Shown piece after piece: positions 1 to 7,710 of a stretch of 64,000 nt of DNA. A program made the position numbers and the translations under genes. The stretch lies in NCBI GenBank assembly GCA_036946405.1, contig JAQIJC010000001.1:1061001-1125000 (forward strand), written 5' to 3'. The notes beneath the pieces were generated by a model. That model made no database searches. It had not been told where the DNA came from and was given only the letters and a program-made list of their open reading frames with translations. The stretch comes from Sphingomonas phyllosphaerae (GTDB lineage: Bacteria > Pseudomonadota > Alphaproteobacteria > Sphingomonadales > Sphingomonadaceae). The stretch's first letter is position 1, and each line of letters begins with the position of its first letter.

Positions 1-1050
1 CGGATCGTAGAGCAACGTCCGCGCGCGGCCGCCGACCATCATCCCGACATGCCCGGCCGCGAGGTCGCGGCGCGCGGCGAGCCCGATCGCGGTGGCGGCG
101 GGGGTGATGCGGTCGGTGAGCGAGACGAATTCGGTGGCGGGGCAGGGCAGCGCGTGCGGGTCGATCGCGCGACCGCCGACGTGCCAATCGCCGCGCCCCG
201 GACGATCCTCGGCGAGCAATGTCTCGAACAGGTCGGCGCCGGCGGCATAGGTGAGCGGCGCGCCGCCGTTCGCCCAATCCTCGAGCTGGACGAAGTCGGC
301 GGCGCGGTCTGCGGCCATCGTCGCAAAGGCGGCGTATTTGGCGATCGTCCGCGCGGGATCGAGCTGCCAGAAGGCGGTTTGGAGTACCTCCATCGGCAGC
401 ACGCCAAGCGCGCGCGCGCCCGGCGCGACCTGTGCCCAGAGCGCGGCGAGCGACGCGCGTGCCGCGTCGCCATAGCCGGCGAACCGCCATGGGGCGGCGA
501 TCGTCGCGACCCCGGCGACGCGCCCCGGCGCGGCGGCGGCAGCGGCGGCGAGCGCGAGCGTGCCGCCGAGGCAATAGCCGACCAGCAGCGCCGGTCTGTC
601 GAGCCGCCCCAGCAACGGCAGCAATCGCCGCGTCACATGGCCGGCGAGGTCGAGCGCGGCGTCCTGCGCGCGGGGTGTGCCCCAGTCGACCAGCCATGGG
701 TGGAAGCCAGCCGCGGCGAGATGCGCGACGAGCGAGCGGCCGGGCGCGAGATCGAGGACCCATGGCGGGTTGATGAGCGACGGCACCAGCACCACCGGCA
801 CGCCATCGCTGCCGCGCGCACCGTCGCGCAGCCGGGCGGCGCCGCTGCGATACCGGACCGGCCGCATCCGCCGCGGCTTGCGCCGGGCTTCCTGATAGCG
901 GCGCAGGCCGGCGAGCGCCGCGGCGGCACGTTGCGGCGATGTTGCGGTTTCGCGGCGCAGCATGTCGAGGAACAGCGGGAGCGGTCGCGGACCGTATCCA
1001 GCGTGTTGCAGCGCGACATTATGTGCAATACCACGAACGGGTTCGGTCAC
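1..1050 (-). CDS. PhaC-like alpha/beta hydrolase (poly-hydroxyalkanoate synthase family), 3' end outside window
   Basis: The protein reads from a GTG at 1050 to the left edge (350 residues, no stop reached). It has the PHA-synthase signature SLINPPWVLDL near residues 91-101 and a lipase-like box GYCLGG with the nucleophile at Cys160. A later Asp (SLTDRITP) and His (AGHVGMM) complete a plausible Cys-Asp-His triad. PhaC enzymes polymerise hydroxyacyl-CoA into intracellular polyester. The size is close to the short class III-type PhaC rather than the ~580-residue class I enzyme, so it may be an accessory synthase or a related acyltransferase. It is divergent from phaR, with only 14 bases between the two start codons. 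The GTG start is the least certain point; Met30 is an alternative. Confidence 0.8.
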   Translation of the reverse strand, partial: MTEPVRGIAHNVALQHAGYGPRPLPLFLDMLRRETATSPQRAAAALAGLRRYQEARRKPRRMRPVRYRSGAARLRDGARGSDGVPVVLVPSLINPPWVLDLAPGRSLVAHLAAAGFHPWLVDWGTPRAQDAALDLAGHVTRRLLPLLGRLDRPALLVGYCLGGTLALAAAAAAAPGRVAGVATIAAPWRFAGYGDAARASLAALWAQVAPGARALGVLPMEVLQTAFWQLDPARTIAKYAAFATMAADRAADFVQLEDWANGGAPLTYAAGADLFETLLAEDRPGRGDWHVGGRAIDPHALPCPATEFVSLTDRITPAATAIGLAARRDLAAGHVGMMVGGRARTLLYDP

Positions 1051-1064
1051 GGGGATCTCGCGGG

Positions 1065-1613
1065 ATGAAGAAGCAGCATGGTACCGACGGCGTCGTCGTC
1101 ATCAAGAAATACGCCAATCGCCGGCTCTACAATACCGAAAGCTCCTCTTATATCACGCTGGAACATCTCGCGGCGATGACGCGCGAAGGTCGTGAATTCA
1201 AGGTCGTGGACGCCAAGACCGACGAGGATATCACGCACAACGTCCTGACGCAGATCATCATGGAGGCGGAGAGCCGCGGCCAGACGATGCTGCCGGTCAA
1301 CTTCCTGCGCCAGTTGATCGCGCTGTACGGCGACTCGATGCAGGCGATGGTGCCGGACTATCTGGACGCGTCGATGGACAGCTTCCGCCGCAACCAGGCG
1401 CAGTTCAAGACCGCGGTCGAGGGAGCGTTCGCGGGGTCGCCGTTTGCGGAGATCGCCAAGCGCAACCTCGAGATGTTCGAAGCCGCGGCGCAGGCGTTCA
1501 AGCCGCCGGTCGCGCCGGCCCCGGTGGCGGCGAGCGGCAAGGACGGCGAGATCGCGGCGCTCAAGGCGGAACTGGCGCAGTTGCGCGACAAGGTCGACAA
1601 GCTGGGGGATTGA
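1065..1613 (+). CDS. phaR: Polyhydroxyalkanoate synthesis repressor PhaR
   Basis: A 182-residue protein with the PHB/PHA accumulation regulator DNA-binding domain near its N-terminus (VVIKKYANRRLYNT, then YITLEHLA), followed by a helical part and an Ala/Pro linker. The C-terminus (EIAALKAELAQLRDKVDKL) is a short predicted coiled coil. Family members bind PHA granules and DNA and repress phasin and PHA genes when no polymer is present. It is divergent from the PhaC-like gene, which fits a local regulatory role. ATG 1065 was chosen because it sits just ahead of the conserved domain; the frame is open upstream but that part does not look coding. Confidence 0.93.
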   Translation: MKKQHGTDGVVVIKKYANRRLYNTESSSYITLEHLAAMTREGREFKVVDAKTDEDITHNVLTQIIMEAESRGQTMLPVNFLRQLIALYGDSMQAMVPDYLDASMDSFRRNQAQFKTAVEGAFAGSPFAEIAKRNLEMFEAAAQAFKPPVAPAPVAASGKDGEIAALKAELAQLRDKVDKLGD

Positions 1614-1645
1614 GCGGGGGCGGTCGCTTCCATCTTGCCCGCATC

Positions 1646-1708
1646 GTTCGCCCTTAGCTTGTCGAAGGGCGTTCACGGGGCCCGTGCTTCGACAGGCTCA
1701 GCACGAAC
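1646..1708. repeat. Palindromic repeat family A, copy 1
   Basis: Two inverted arms (GTTCGCCCTTAGCTTGTCGA and its near complement ending CAGCACGAAC) flank a short centre. The same unit recurs at 54998-55060 with only a few differences. It lies between phaR and the IS110 element. Confidence 0.8.
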
Positions 1709-1753
1709 GGTGGGGGTGGGCAGACTACATCCGTTGAAATTTCTCATCCGTCA

Positions 1754-2725
1754 TCAACTCAGTTGCGCGGCATCATCGCGGATTTTAGCGTTGGCGATGG
1801 TGATGAGTTTTCGCATGGCGGCGGTTAGGGCGACGATGGGTTTTTTGCCGCTGTCACGGAGGCGCTGGTAGAAGGCCTTGATGTCGGGCGCGAAGCGGAC
1901 GGCGGAGAGGGCAGCCATGAAGGTGACGCGCCTGACCTCCGGGCGGCCGCCGCGGGTGCGGCGATAGCCATCGACGGTGCCGCTTTGGCGGGGATGGGGT
2001 GCAAGGCCGGCGAGGCTGGCGATCTGGCGCCGTCCGAGCGTGCCGAGTTCGGGCAGGAGGGCGATGAGCGCCGCGGCGGTGGTCGCGCCGATGCCGGGGA
2101 TGGTGCGCAGGACGCTGGCGGTGCGGGCGAGTGATGCGCAGCCGGCGAGCAGCGCCTCGATCCGGGCCTCGAGCGCGGCGATGGCCTGGTCGTGCGCGGC
2201 GACCAGCGCGCGCAGCTCGGCGGCGACCGGGCCGGCGCCGGGGGCCTTGAGGCGGTTGGTGCACGCGGTGCGGGCACGGACGAGATCGCTGCGGGTGTTG
2301 ACCAGCGTCGCGAGCTCCTGGCGGTGTTCATCGCGCGGGTGCCAGCGGTCGAGGCGCTCGTGGCGCTCCTGCCCGTAGCGCGCGAGCGCACGGGCATCGA
2401 GCGCATCGGTCTTGGCCAGCGTTCCCAGCGAGCGGATGAACGCCTTGACGCGGCGGGCATCGGCACGGTGGATGGCATGGCCGGCGCGTGACGCCGCCGC
2501 GAGCAGCGCGGCCTCGTAGCCGCCGGTCGCCTCGCAGACCAGCAGGCGCCCGGGCGGCAGCGCGGCGGCAAAGGCGTCGAGCGCAAGCGGCGTGTTGGCG
2601 ATGGTGGTGGCGCGGCCGGTGACGCTGTCGAAGACGGCGATGCCGGCCTTGCCGACGTCGCAGCCGACGAACCCGGTCGGCGTGGTGGCGGCGGCGTCAG
2701 TGGCGGGGTTGGCGGAGCGGGTCAT
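1754..2725 (-). CDS. IS110 family transposase (DEDD recombinase)
   Basis: A 323-residue protein. The N-terminal RuvC-like DEDD domain shows GCDVGKAGIAVFD, CEATGGYEA and KTDALDARALARYG, giving the expected acidic residues. The C-terminal Transposase_20 domain shows LRTIPGIGATTAAAL and SLAGLAPHPRQSGTVDG, including the serine conserved in that domain. IS110 recombinases cut and join DNA using a bridge RNA made from the element's own non-coding end. The ORF is open further upstream, but MTRSAN at 2725 is the first Met next to the conserved domain. The gene appears intact and potentially active. Confidence 0.93.
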   Translation of the reverse strand: MTRSANPATDAAATTPTGFVGCDVGKAGIAVFDSVTGRATTIANTPLALDAFAAALPPGRLLVCEATGGYEAALLAAASRAGHAIHRADARRVKAFIRSLGTLAKTDALDARALARYGQERHERLDRWHPRDEHRQELATLVNTRSDLVRARTACTNRLKAPGAGPVAAELRALVAAHDQAIAALEARIEALLAGCASLARTASVLRTIPGIGATTAAALIALLPELGTLGRRQIASLAGLAPHPRQSGTVDGYRRTRGGRPEVRRVTFMAALSAVRFAPDIKAFYQRLRDSGKKPIVALTAAMRKLITIANAKIRDDAAQLS

Positions 2726-2902
2726 GACGGTTATCCTCGGCGATAGCCTGCGATTGTCTGCGGGCGTCGTCGAGCGGCCCCTGCAACTCACCAGGCGTGA
2801 CGGGAAGCGGGCAACCGACCGGGATGACGACGGGCGAAAAGCCCTATTGCGAGACGGCCCGGTTGCCCGCGCCCGGCATCAGGTGGCCACCTGATGCCGG
2901 GC
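2726..2902 (-). ncRNA. Candidate IS110 bridge RNA region (non-coding end of the element)
   Basis: The sequence upstream of the transposase start has no good ORF but is rich in inverted repeats. It holds a perfect 32-base palindrome at 2871-2902 (arm GCCCGGCATCAGGTGG) and a GGGCAACCG/CGGTTGCCC pair around 2808-2870. IS110-group elements are known to encode their target- and donor-binding bridge RNA in the end that lies 5' of the recombinase gene. Assigning that role here is inference from position and structure; guide loops were not resolved. Confidence 0.35.
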
Positions 2903-2950
2903 ATCCCGCTCATGCAGGACACCACCCCCCTACGTCATCTCCAACAGACA

Positions 2951-3019
2951 ATTGCGAGCGTAGCGAAGCAATCCAGAGCCGGATCAGGACGCCCTGGATT
3001 GCTTCGCTACGCTCGCAAT
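2951..3019. repeat. Palindromic repeat family B, copy 1
   Basis: The inverted repeat has arms ATTGCGAGCGTAGCGAAGCA and its complement around a short centre. It recurs at 13872-13946, and separates the IS110 element from the methyltransferase gene. Confidence 0.8.
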
Positions 3020-3057
3020 GACAGAGGCGCCCTGAATCAAGTCCGGGGCGACGACGC

Positions 3058-3846
3058 TTACTTCGGCTTGACGAACTTGAGCGTCATGCGGTCGCTTTCG
3101 CCGATCGCGGCATATTTCGCGCGGTCGACATCCTTGAGCGCATAGCTGGGCGGGAGCGTCCAGACCCCGCCAGACCAGTCGGCGGTGTCCTTCGGGTTGG
3201 CGTTGACCTCCGACTTGCCCGCCAGCTTGAAGCCGGCGGCGGTCGCGAAGCCGATCACGCTGCTCGGCTTCATATAGCCGCTCTTTTCCTCCGCTGCGGA
3301 ATCGCGCGCTTCGGGAAGGCGATGCTCGACGACGCCGAGCGTGCCGCCGGGCTTGAGCATCCGGTACATCGCCGCGAACATCTGCCGCGCCTGATCCTCG
3401 CCGCCGAACCGCCAGTTGTGGACGTTGCGGAAGGTGAGCACGACATCGGCGCTGCCATCGGGCACGGTCGGCTGACCTGCCTGTGCGGGAAGCGCGGCGA
3501 GCTGCACCTTGCCATACGTGGTGGCGTCCTTGCTCTGGAGCCCGCGGACACCGTTCAGCCCCTTCTCCCACGGCCCGGCGACATAGTAACGTCCGCGTGC
3601 CGCGGTGAGCGGGGCGAGGATTTCGGTGTACCAGCCGGCGCCCGGCCAGACCTCGACCACGGTGTCGGTCGGCTTCACCCCGAGGAAGGCGAGCGTTTCG
3701 GCGGGATGGCGATACCGGTCGCGCACGATATTGGCCGGCGTGCGCGTCGGTGCGGCGACCGCGGCGGCGATCGGCGCGGGCACGCGCGGCGCGGCGGCCG
3801 CCATGGCGGGTAAGGCGAGCAGCAGGACGGGAGCGAGACGATGCAT
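3058..3846 (-). CDS. Exported class I SAM-dependent methyltransferase
   Basis: A 262-residue protein starting with a Sec-type signal peptide (HRLAPVLLLALPAMAAAAP), so it is probably periplasmic. The Rossmann methyltransferase motif I is seen as TVVEVWPGAGWYTEIL near residues 62-77. A later acidic motif (DGSADVVLTFRNVHNW) and VLTFRNVHNW match the core of class I enzymes. A conserved periplasmic branch of such proteins exists in sphingomonads, but its substrate is not known to me. A SAM-dependent enzyme in the periplasm is odd, since SAM is made in the cytoplasm; either the signal is not cleaved or the fold has another use. Confidence 0.8.
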   Translation of the reverse strand: MHRLAPVLLLALPAMAAAAPRVPAPIAAAVAAPTRTPANIVRDRYRHPAETLAFLGVKPTDTVVEVWPGAGWYTEILAPLTAARGRYYVAGPWEKGLNGVRGLQSKDATTYGKVQLAALPAQAGQPTVPDGSADVVLTFRNVHNWRFGGEDQARQMFAAMYRMLKPGGTLGVVEHRLPEARDSAAEEKSGYMKPSSVIGFATAAGFKLAGKSEVNANPKDTADWSGGVWTLPPSYALKDVDRAKYAAIGESDRMTLKFVKPK

Positions 3847-3893
3847 GGACGTAAACCTCTCCGCGAATGGATGCGCCGGAGGCTGACGCGGCG

Positions 3894-4088
3894 ATGAGCG
3901 ATGCGCAAGACCTGCTGTATGTCGTTGCGGTCGCGGCGCTCTGCGTCGCGGTGCTTGCCGGCTGGCGCGATCATCGTCGTCGCGGGCGTGCGAATCCCGA
4001 TGCGATCGGCTGGGTCGACTGGACGCTGGTGCAGGTGATCGCGCTGATCGTGGCGGCGATTGCGGGCTGGGTTCTGCTAAAGGGTTGA
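3894..4088 (+). CDS. Small membrane protein, two predicted transmembrane helices
   Basis: A 64-residue product with a first hydrophobic helix (LYVVAVAALCVAVLAGW), a basic loop (RDHRRRGRANP) and a second helix (VQVIALIVAAIAGWVLL). The start at 3894 is preceded by GGAGG at about ten bases; the ORF is also open to an ATG at 3867. No family is recognised. It is divergent from the methyltransferase gene, only 47 bases away. Confidence 0.6.
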   Translation: MSDAQDLLYVVAVAALCVAVLAGWRDHRRRGRANPDAIGWVDWTLVQVIALIVAAIAGWVLLKG

Positions 4089-4230
4089 AAGAGAAACGGG
4101 AACCACCTTTGCCACACCGGGTTTTTCTCGGGATCGAAGGCGCATGTCGCGACGTATTTCCTTTGCCCTGGCTCAGGTTCGCGTCACCAGATCGGTTCGG
4201 CAGCCTTCACCCGTCACGACAGGTGCAAGC

Positions 4231-4437
4231 ATGAAGCCAGATATTTGTACGATGGCGCCGAACGTCAGTGCCGATGACGGCGTGGTCACGGTGCTGTCGC
4301 GGTGCGGCGCGAGCTACAATCTGACGGCCGAGGCGGCGATGCGGCTGAGCGAGGAACTGGTGCGCAGCGCCGCGCGCGCGCGGGGACAGCAGCGGATGAG
4401 CGAGCCGCGCGCCGACGAGGGCGGGCGGCTGCGCTGA
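4231..4437 (+). CDS. Small hypothetical protein
   Basis: A 68-residue product from ATG 4231 (MKPDICTMAPN), with a C-terminal helical stretch (NLTAEAAMRLSEELVRSAAR) that could be amphipathic. The frame is open back to 4144, but the extra part has low coding character. I do not recognise a family. The ribosome binding site is weak, so it may be mis-called. Confidence 0.45.
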   Translation: MKPDICTMAPNVSADDGVVTVLSRCGASYNLTAEAAMRLSEELVRSAARARGQQRMSEPRADEGGRLR

Positions 4438-4461
4438 TATCGGCGGGCGGGCGTCGACGCG

Positions 4462-4701
4462 TCAGTCGGGCAAGGCGCTGTGTCGCGGCGTGACGGTCGC
4501 GACGATCACGGTCGCGGCGGCGCGGCCCATGTCGTCCTCGATCGTCACCCGCCAATGTCCTTCCTCGGCGTAATGCGGATGGTCGGCGAGGTAGCGGCCA
4601 AGCTGCTGGACGGCGTGGTTGCGGGCCGCGGGCAGGTCTGCACACTCGATCGTGACGCGCTCGGATTCGCGCCCGGCGAAGATGATGGTGAAACTCGGCA
4701 T
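4462..4701 (-). CDS. DUF6894-like small protein
   Basis: A 79-residue protein beginning MPSFTIIFAGRESERVTIEC, followed by DLPAARNHAVQQLGRYLAD and an IEDDMGRAAATVIV segment. This beta-strand, helix, 'D-D/E-x-G' order resembles the small DUF6894-type proteins common in alphaproteobacteria (assigned from pattern memory only). Function is unknown. It stands alone between two unrelated genes. Confidence 0.65.
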   Translation of the reverse strand: MPSFTIIFAGRESERVTIECADLPAARNHAVQQLGRYLADHPHYAEEGHWRVTIEDDMGRAAATVIVATVTPRHSALPD

Positions 4702-4775
4702 CGCGACCCTTTTGCTCGTGCTGGGACGCTAACGATCGGAACCGCGGGTCGATACCGCCTTCTATACGATCCGGG

Positions 4776-5957
4776 TCAATAGAAACGTCGCAGGGTCAGC
4801 GTGCGACGGCGGCCGGCGCAATCGTCGAGCGTAACGACGCGCCCGGCAGCGGCGGCCGGCCAGCCCGCCAGCGGGCTGCGGGCGTAGCTGGCGTCGACGC
4901 GCGTGCCATCGACCGCGCAGATCGTATCGCCCGCCTGCCAGCCATCGCCGGCGGCGGGACTGCCGCGCATCACATGCAGGACGCGCAGCCGTTCGCCGGT
5001 CAATGCGAGCAGGAGGCCGCTGGTCGAGCGCACGGTCGGGGCGTCGGTCTGCGGGGTGGTGCCGAGCAGCATCCGCCCGGCGGTAGGGTCGAGCAGCACG
5101 CGGTAACGCTGGAGGAAGCCCGAGCCGATCCGGCCCGCGACGCCGATCGTGTCGGAGAAGCCGCCGGCGGGCTCGACGCGCACCTCGACATCGCGCGCGA
5201 TCGCGTCGCCGATGCGCAGCGCGGGGACGATCGCCATGTCGCTGACCACCGCACCGGCCAGCCCGAACGAGACGGTGGTGGTCACCGGACCGGCGGCAGC
5301 GCGCGCGGTCGCCCAAGCCGCCGGGCCGAGCGTGATCGCCGAACCGTCGCCGGTGTCGACCACCATCGGCGCCAGCGTCGCGCCCGCCGCACCGATCGCG
5401 CTGACATAGACCATCCGCTCGGGCGCGATCGACAGCGGCGCGGTGACGCCGGCGAACGGTCGCGTGCCGCTGCGCAGCAGGCGGAAGCGGCGCGCCTGAT
5501 AGTCGATGTCGAGCGCATAGGGGGCGGTGAGGTCACGCCCGACGAGCAGGTCGACCGCCAGCGCGCTGCCGGTCGCGGCGGCGGGGAGGTCGGCGACCGC
5601 GAGGCTGCCGCCGCGCCGTGTCACCGCGCCGATCGCGACCGCGCGCGTCTCGACCCGGCCGATCGCGACGCTGCCGCCGATCACGGTCGCGCGGCCCTCG
5701 GCGCGGACCGGGAGGCGATAGGCCTCGGCGAAGCGGCGCGCGAGGACCGAATAGCTGACCCCGGTATCGAGGATCGCGGTGACGGGGCGGCCGTCGACCG
5801 CCATGGTGAAGCGGATCTGGTTGCCGGGGGTGAGGTCGAAGGGGATCCAGCGGCCCTCGGCATCGGCGGCGAGCGTCGAGCGACCGACCCACGCGGCGCG
5901 GGGCTCGGGCAACGGCGCGGCGGCGAGTGCGAGCGGCAGGAGCGACAGGATCGGCAC
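4776..5957 (-). CDS. Exported retropepsin-like aspartic protease with C-terminal PDZ domain
   Basis: A 393-residue protein starting at a GTG, with an N-terminal signal peptide (LSLLPLALAAAPLPEP). Two aspartic-protease half domains are visible, each with its catalytic DTG: AILDTGVSYSVL near residue 62 and MVVDTGDGSAITL near residue 200. The C-terminal ~90 residues (VMRGSPAAGDGWQAGDTICAVDG) fit a PDZ domain that could bind substrate or partner C-termini. Having both DTG lobes in one chain resembles pepsin architecture rather than a retroviral homodimer. It is probably periplasmic. The substrate is unknown. Confidence 0.8.
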   Translation of the reverse strand: MPILSLLPLALAAAPLPEPRAAWVGRSTLAADAEGRWIPFDLTPGNQIRFTMAVDGRPVTAILDTGVSYSVLARRFAEAYRLPVRAEGRATVIGGSVAIGRVETRAVAIGAVTRRGGSLAVADLPAAATGSALAVDLLVGRDLTAPYALDIDYQARRFRLLRSGTRPFAGVTAPLSIAPERMVYVSAIGAAGATLAPMVVDTGDGSAITLGPAAWATARAAAGPVTTTVSFGLAGAVVSDMAIVPALRIGDAIARDVEVRVEPAGGFSDTIGVAGRIGSGFLQRYRVLLDPTAGRMLLGTTPQTDAPTVRSTSGLLLALTGERLRVLHVMRGSPAAGDGWQAGDTICAVDGTRVDASYARSPLAGWPAAAAGRVVTLDDCAGRRRTLTLRRFY

Positions 5958-6009
5958 GCGGACGGTGTAGCGAATCGCGCGGGCGTGTCACGTCGGGGTG
6001 CGCGCAACC

Positions 6010-6102
6010 GTCATCCCCGCGGAGGCGGGGATCCAGACGCGCGACGCTATCGATAGCGGGGCAAGGTCAGAGGTTCTGGATTCCCGCCTTCGCGGGAATG
6101 AC
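6010..6102. repeat. Palindromic repeat family C, copy 1
   Basis: The left arm GTCATCCCCGCGGAGGCGGG and the right arm ending CCTTCGCGGGAATGAC enclose a variable centre that includes ATCCAGACGCG. Further copies are at 23515, 38842 and 47086. Confidence 0.85.
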
Positions 6103-6115
6103 GGGGGGGGGGGGG
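6103..6115. repeat. Homopolymer run of 13 G
   Basis: Thirteen consecutive G residues directly follow repeat C1 and end five bases before the cpaF stop codon (read as C13 on the cpaF strand). Such a tract is prone to slippage, but it is outside any coding region. It could also mark a sequencing uncertainty. Confidence 0.8.
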
Positions 6116-6120
6116 AGACG

Positions 6121-7647
6121 CTAGAGACACGCCTCCAGATACGCCTGATCGAAGCCGAACTGCTTGGCCTTGTCGATCGTGTACGGGCGCAGGCCCATCG
6201 AGCGATATTCGCCGATGATCTTTCCGTCGGCGCTCTCGTCGAGATATTCGAACTTGAATAGTTCCTGCGTGACGATCACCGGCCCTTCCATCCCGATCAC
6301 CTCGGTGACGTTGGTGACGCGGCGGCTGCCGTCGCGCAGGCGCTTGACCTGGATGATCATGTCGACGCTGTCGGCGATCTGGCGGCTGATCGCTTCCTTG
6401 GGCACCTTGATGTCCGACATCATCACCATGTTCTCCATCCGCGCCAGCGCCTCGCGCGGGGAGTTGGAGTGGAGCGTGCACATCGAGCCGTCGTGGCCGG
6501 TGTTCATCGCCGCGAGCATGTCGAAACACTCGCTGCCACGGATTTCGCCGAGGATGATGCGATCCGGGCGCATACGCAGCGCGTTCTTGACGAGATCGCG
6601 GATGCTGATCTCGCCCTGACCCTCGAGATTGGCGGGGCGGGTTTCGAGCGGCAGCCAGTGCGGCTGTTGCAGGCGCAACTCGGCGGCGTCCTCGATCGTC
6701 AGCACGCGCTCGCCGGGGTCGATCATCTTCGACAGCGCATTGAGCATCGTCGTCTTGCCCGAGCCGGTGCCGCCCGAGATGACGATGTTGAACCGCGACG
6801 CGCCCGCGACCTTCAGCGCGGTTGCCATCTTCGTGCTCATGCTGCCGAAGCCGGCCATCATGTCGAGCGTGATCGGCTTGGCGGAGAATTTGCGGATCGA
6901 GATCGCGGTGCCGCGCAGCGAAAGCGGGGGGACGATGACGTTGACGCGGCTGCCGTCCTTCAGGCGCGCGTCGGCGAGCGGGGTGGTCTGGTCGACGCGG
7001 CGGCCGACCGAGTTGCAGATGCGCTGCGCGATCTGGAACAGATGCTCCTCGTCGCGGAACTGGATCTGCGCCATCTCCAGCTTGCCCTTGCGCTCGACGA
7101 AGGTCTGGTCGGGACCGTTGACCATGATGTCGCTGATCTCGGCGTCGGCAAGCAGCTCTTCGAGAGGGCCAAGCCCGAGCAATTCGTCGACCAGCACCTT
7201 TTCGAGCGCGAACTGTTCGCGGCGGTTGAGCGTCAGCTTCAGCTCGGCGAGCACCTCGCCGATGATCGGGCGGAATTCCTCGGCTAGCTCGTCCTTGCCG
7301 AGCGTCGCGGCGGCCTCCGGGTCGACGCGCTCCAGTAGGCGCGGCAGCACCTGCTCCTTGATCTTGTGGATCGACGCCTCGAATCCTTCCATGCGGCTCG
7401 CGCCCGGCTCGCCGGTGGCGTTCTGCCGATCCGAGAGCCGCTGCATCGCATCGACCTGGCTCTGCGGGGTCAGCGGATCGAGCGCGGCGAGCGCGTCGAG
7501 CGGCGCGGCGATCTCTTCGGCCTGCTCGTCGCGCGCAGCCTGACCGGGCTGGACGTGCATCGGGCGCGCGACGCCGAAACCGCCCCGGACCCCGCCGCTG
7601 TTGCCGCCGCTACCCATGCCGCCGTTGCGGCGTCCGAACGCGTTCAT
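6121..7647 (-). CDS. cpaF: CpaF-type pilus assembly / type IV secretion ATPase
   Basis: A 508-residue protein. The first ~90 residues are Gly/Ala-rich and disordered-looking. An N-terminal T2SSE domain follows ([20 protein letters not shown]). The RecA-like ATPase has Walker [12 protein letters not shown] at residues 292-301, an Asp box with [13 protein letters not shown], Walker [13 protein letters not shown] and a His box [12 protein letters not shown]. CpaF/TadA ATPases power assembly of Flp/Tad pili at the inner membrane. The other tad/cpa genes are not in the window, so cpaF is either detached from its operon or at its end. Repeat C1 and a G13 run follow the stop. Confidence 0.93.
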   Translation of the reverse strand: MNAFGRRNGGMGSGGNSGGVRGGFGVARPMHVQPGQAARDEQAEEIAAPLDALAALDPLTPQSQVDAMQRLSDRQNATGEPGASRMEGFEASIHKIKEQVLPRLLERVDPEAAATLGKDELAEEFRPIIGEVLAELKLTLNRREQFALEKVLVDELLGLGPLEELLADAEISDIMVNGPDQTFVERKGKLEMAQIQFRDEEHLFQIAQRICNSVGRRVDQTTPLADARLKDGSRVNVIVPPLSLRGTAISIRKFSAKPITLDMMAGFGSMSTKMATALKVAGASRFNIVISGGTGSGKTTMLNALSKMIDPGERVLTIEDAAELRLQQPHWLPLETRPANLEGQGEISIRDLVKNALRMRPDRIILGEIRGSECFDMLAAMNTGHDGSMCTLHSNSPREALARMENMVMMSDIKVPKEAISRQIADSVDMIIQVKRLRDGSRRVTNVTEVIGMEGPVIVTQELFKFEYLDESADGKIIGEYRSMGLRPYTIDKAKQFGFDQAYLEACL

Positions 7648-7710
7648 CGACCCTGATCGTCCTCGAAGTGTCTCAATGACGATCGCTACCGCGCAAGCCT
7701 TTCGAATTGG

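Larger units (their letters stand above)
1754..2935 (-). mobile_element. IS110-family insertion sequence (ends approximate)
   Basis: The element comprises an intact IS110-type recombinase gene plus about 200 bases of non-coding sequence upstream of it, the usual layout of IS110-group elements. These elements lack clear terminal inverted repeats and usually make no target duplication, so I could not fix the outer ends. The right limit given is where the structured non-coding end gives way to repeat family B, and the left limit is the end of the transposase gene. No second copy is in the window. Confidence 0.7.

Noticed and set aside
49..1068. 339-codon open frame opposite the PhaC-like gene
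   Set aside because: The minus strand gives a clear PhaC-like protein with intact active-site motifs; the plus frame is Arg/Gly-rich, an antisense shadow of GC-rich coding DNA.
2951..3019. Family B repeat as a terminal inverted repeat of the IS110 element
   Set aside because: The same unit occurs at 13872 without any transposase, and IS110 elements lack such long terminal repeats.
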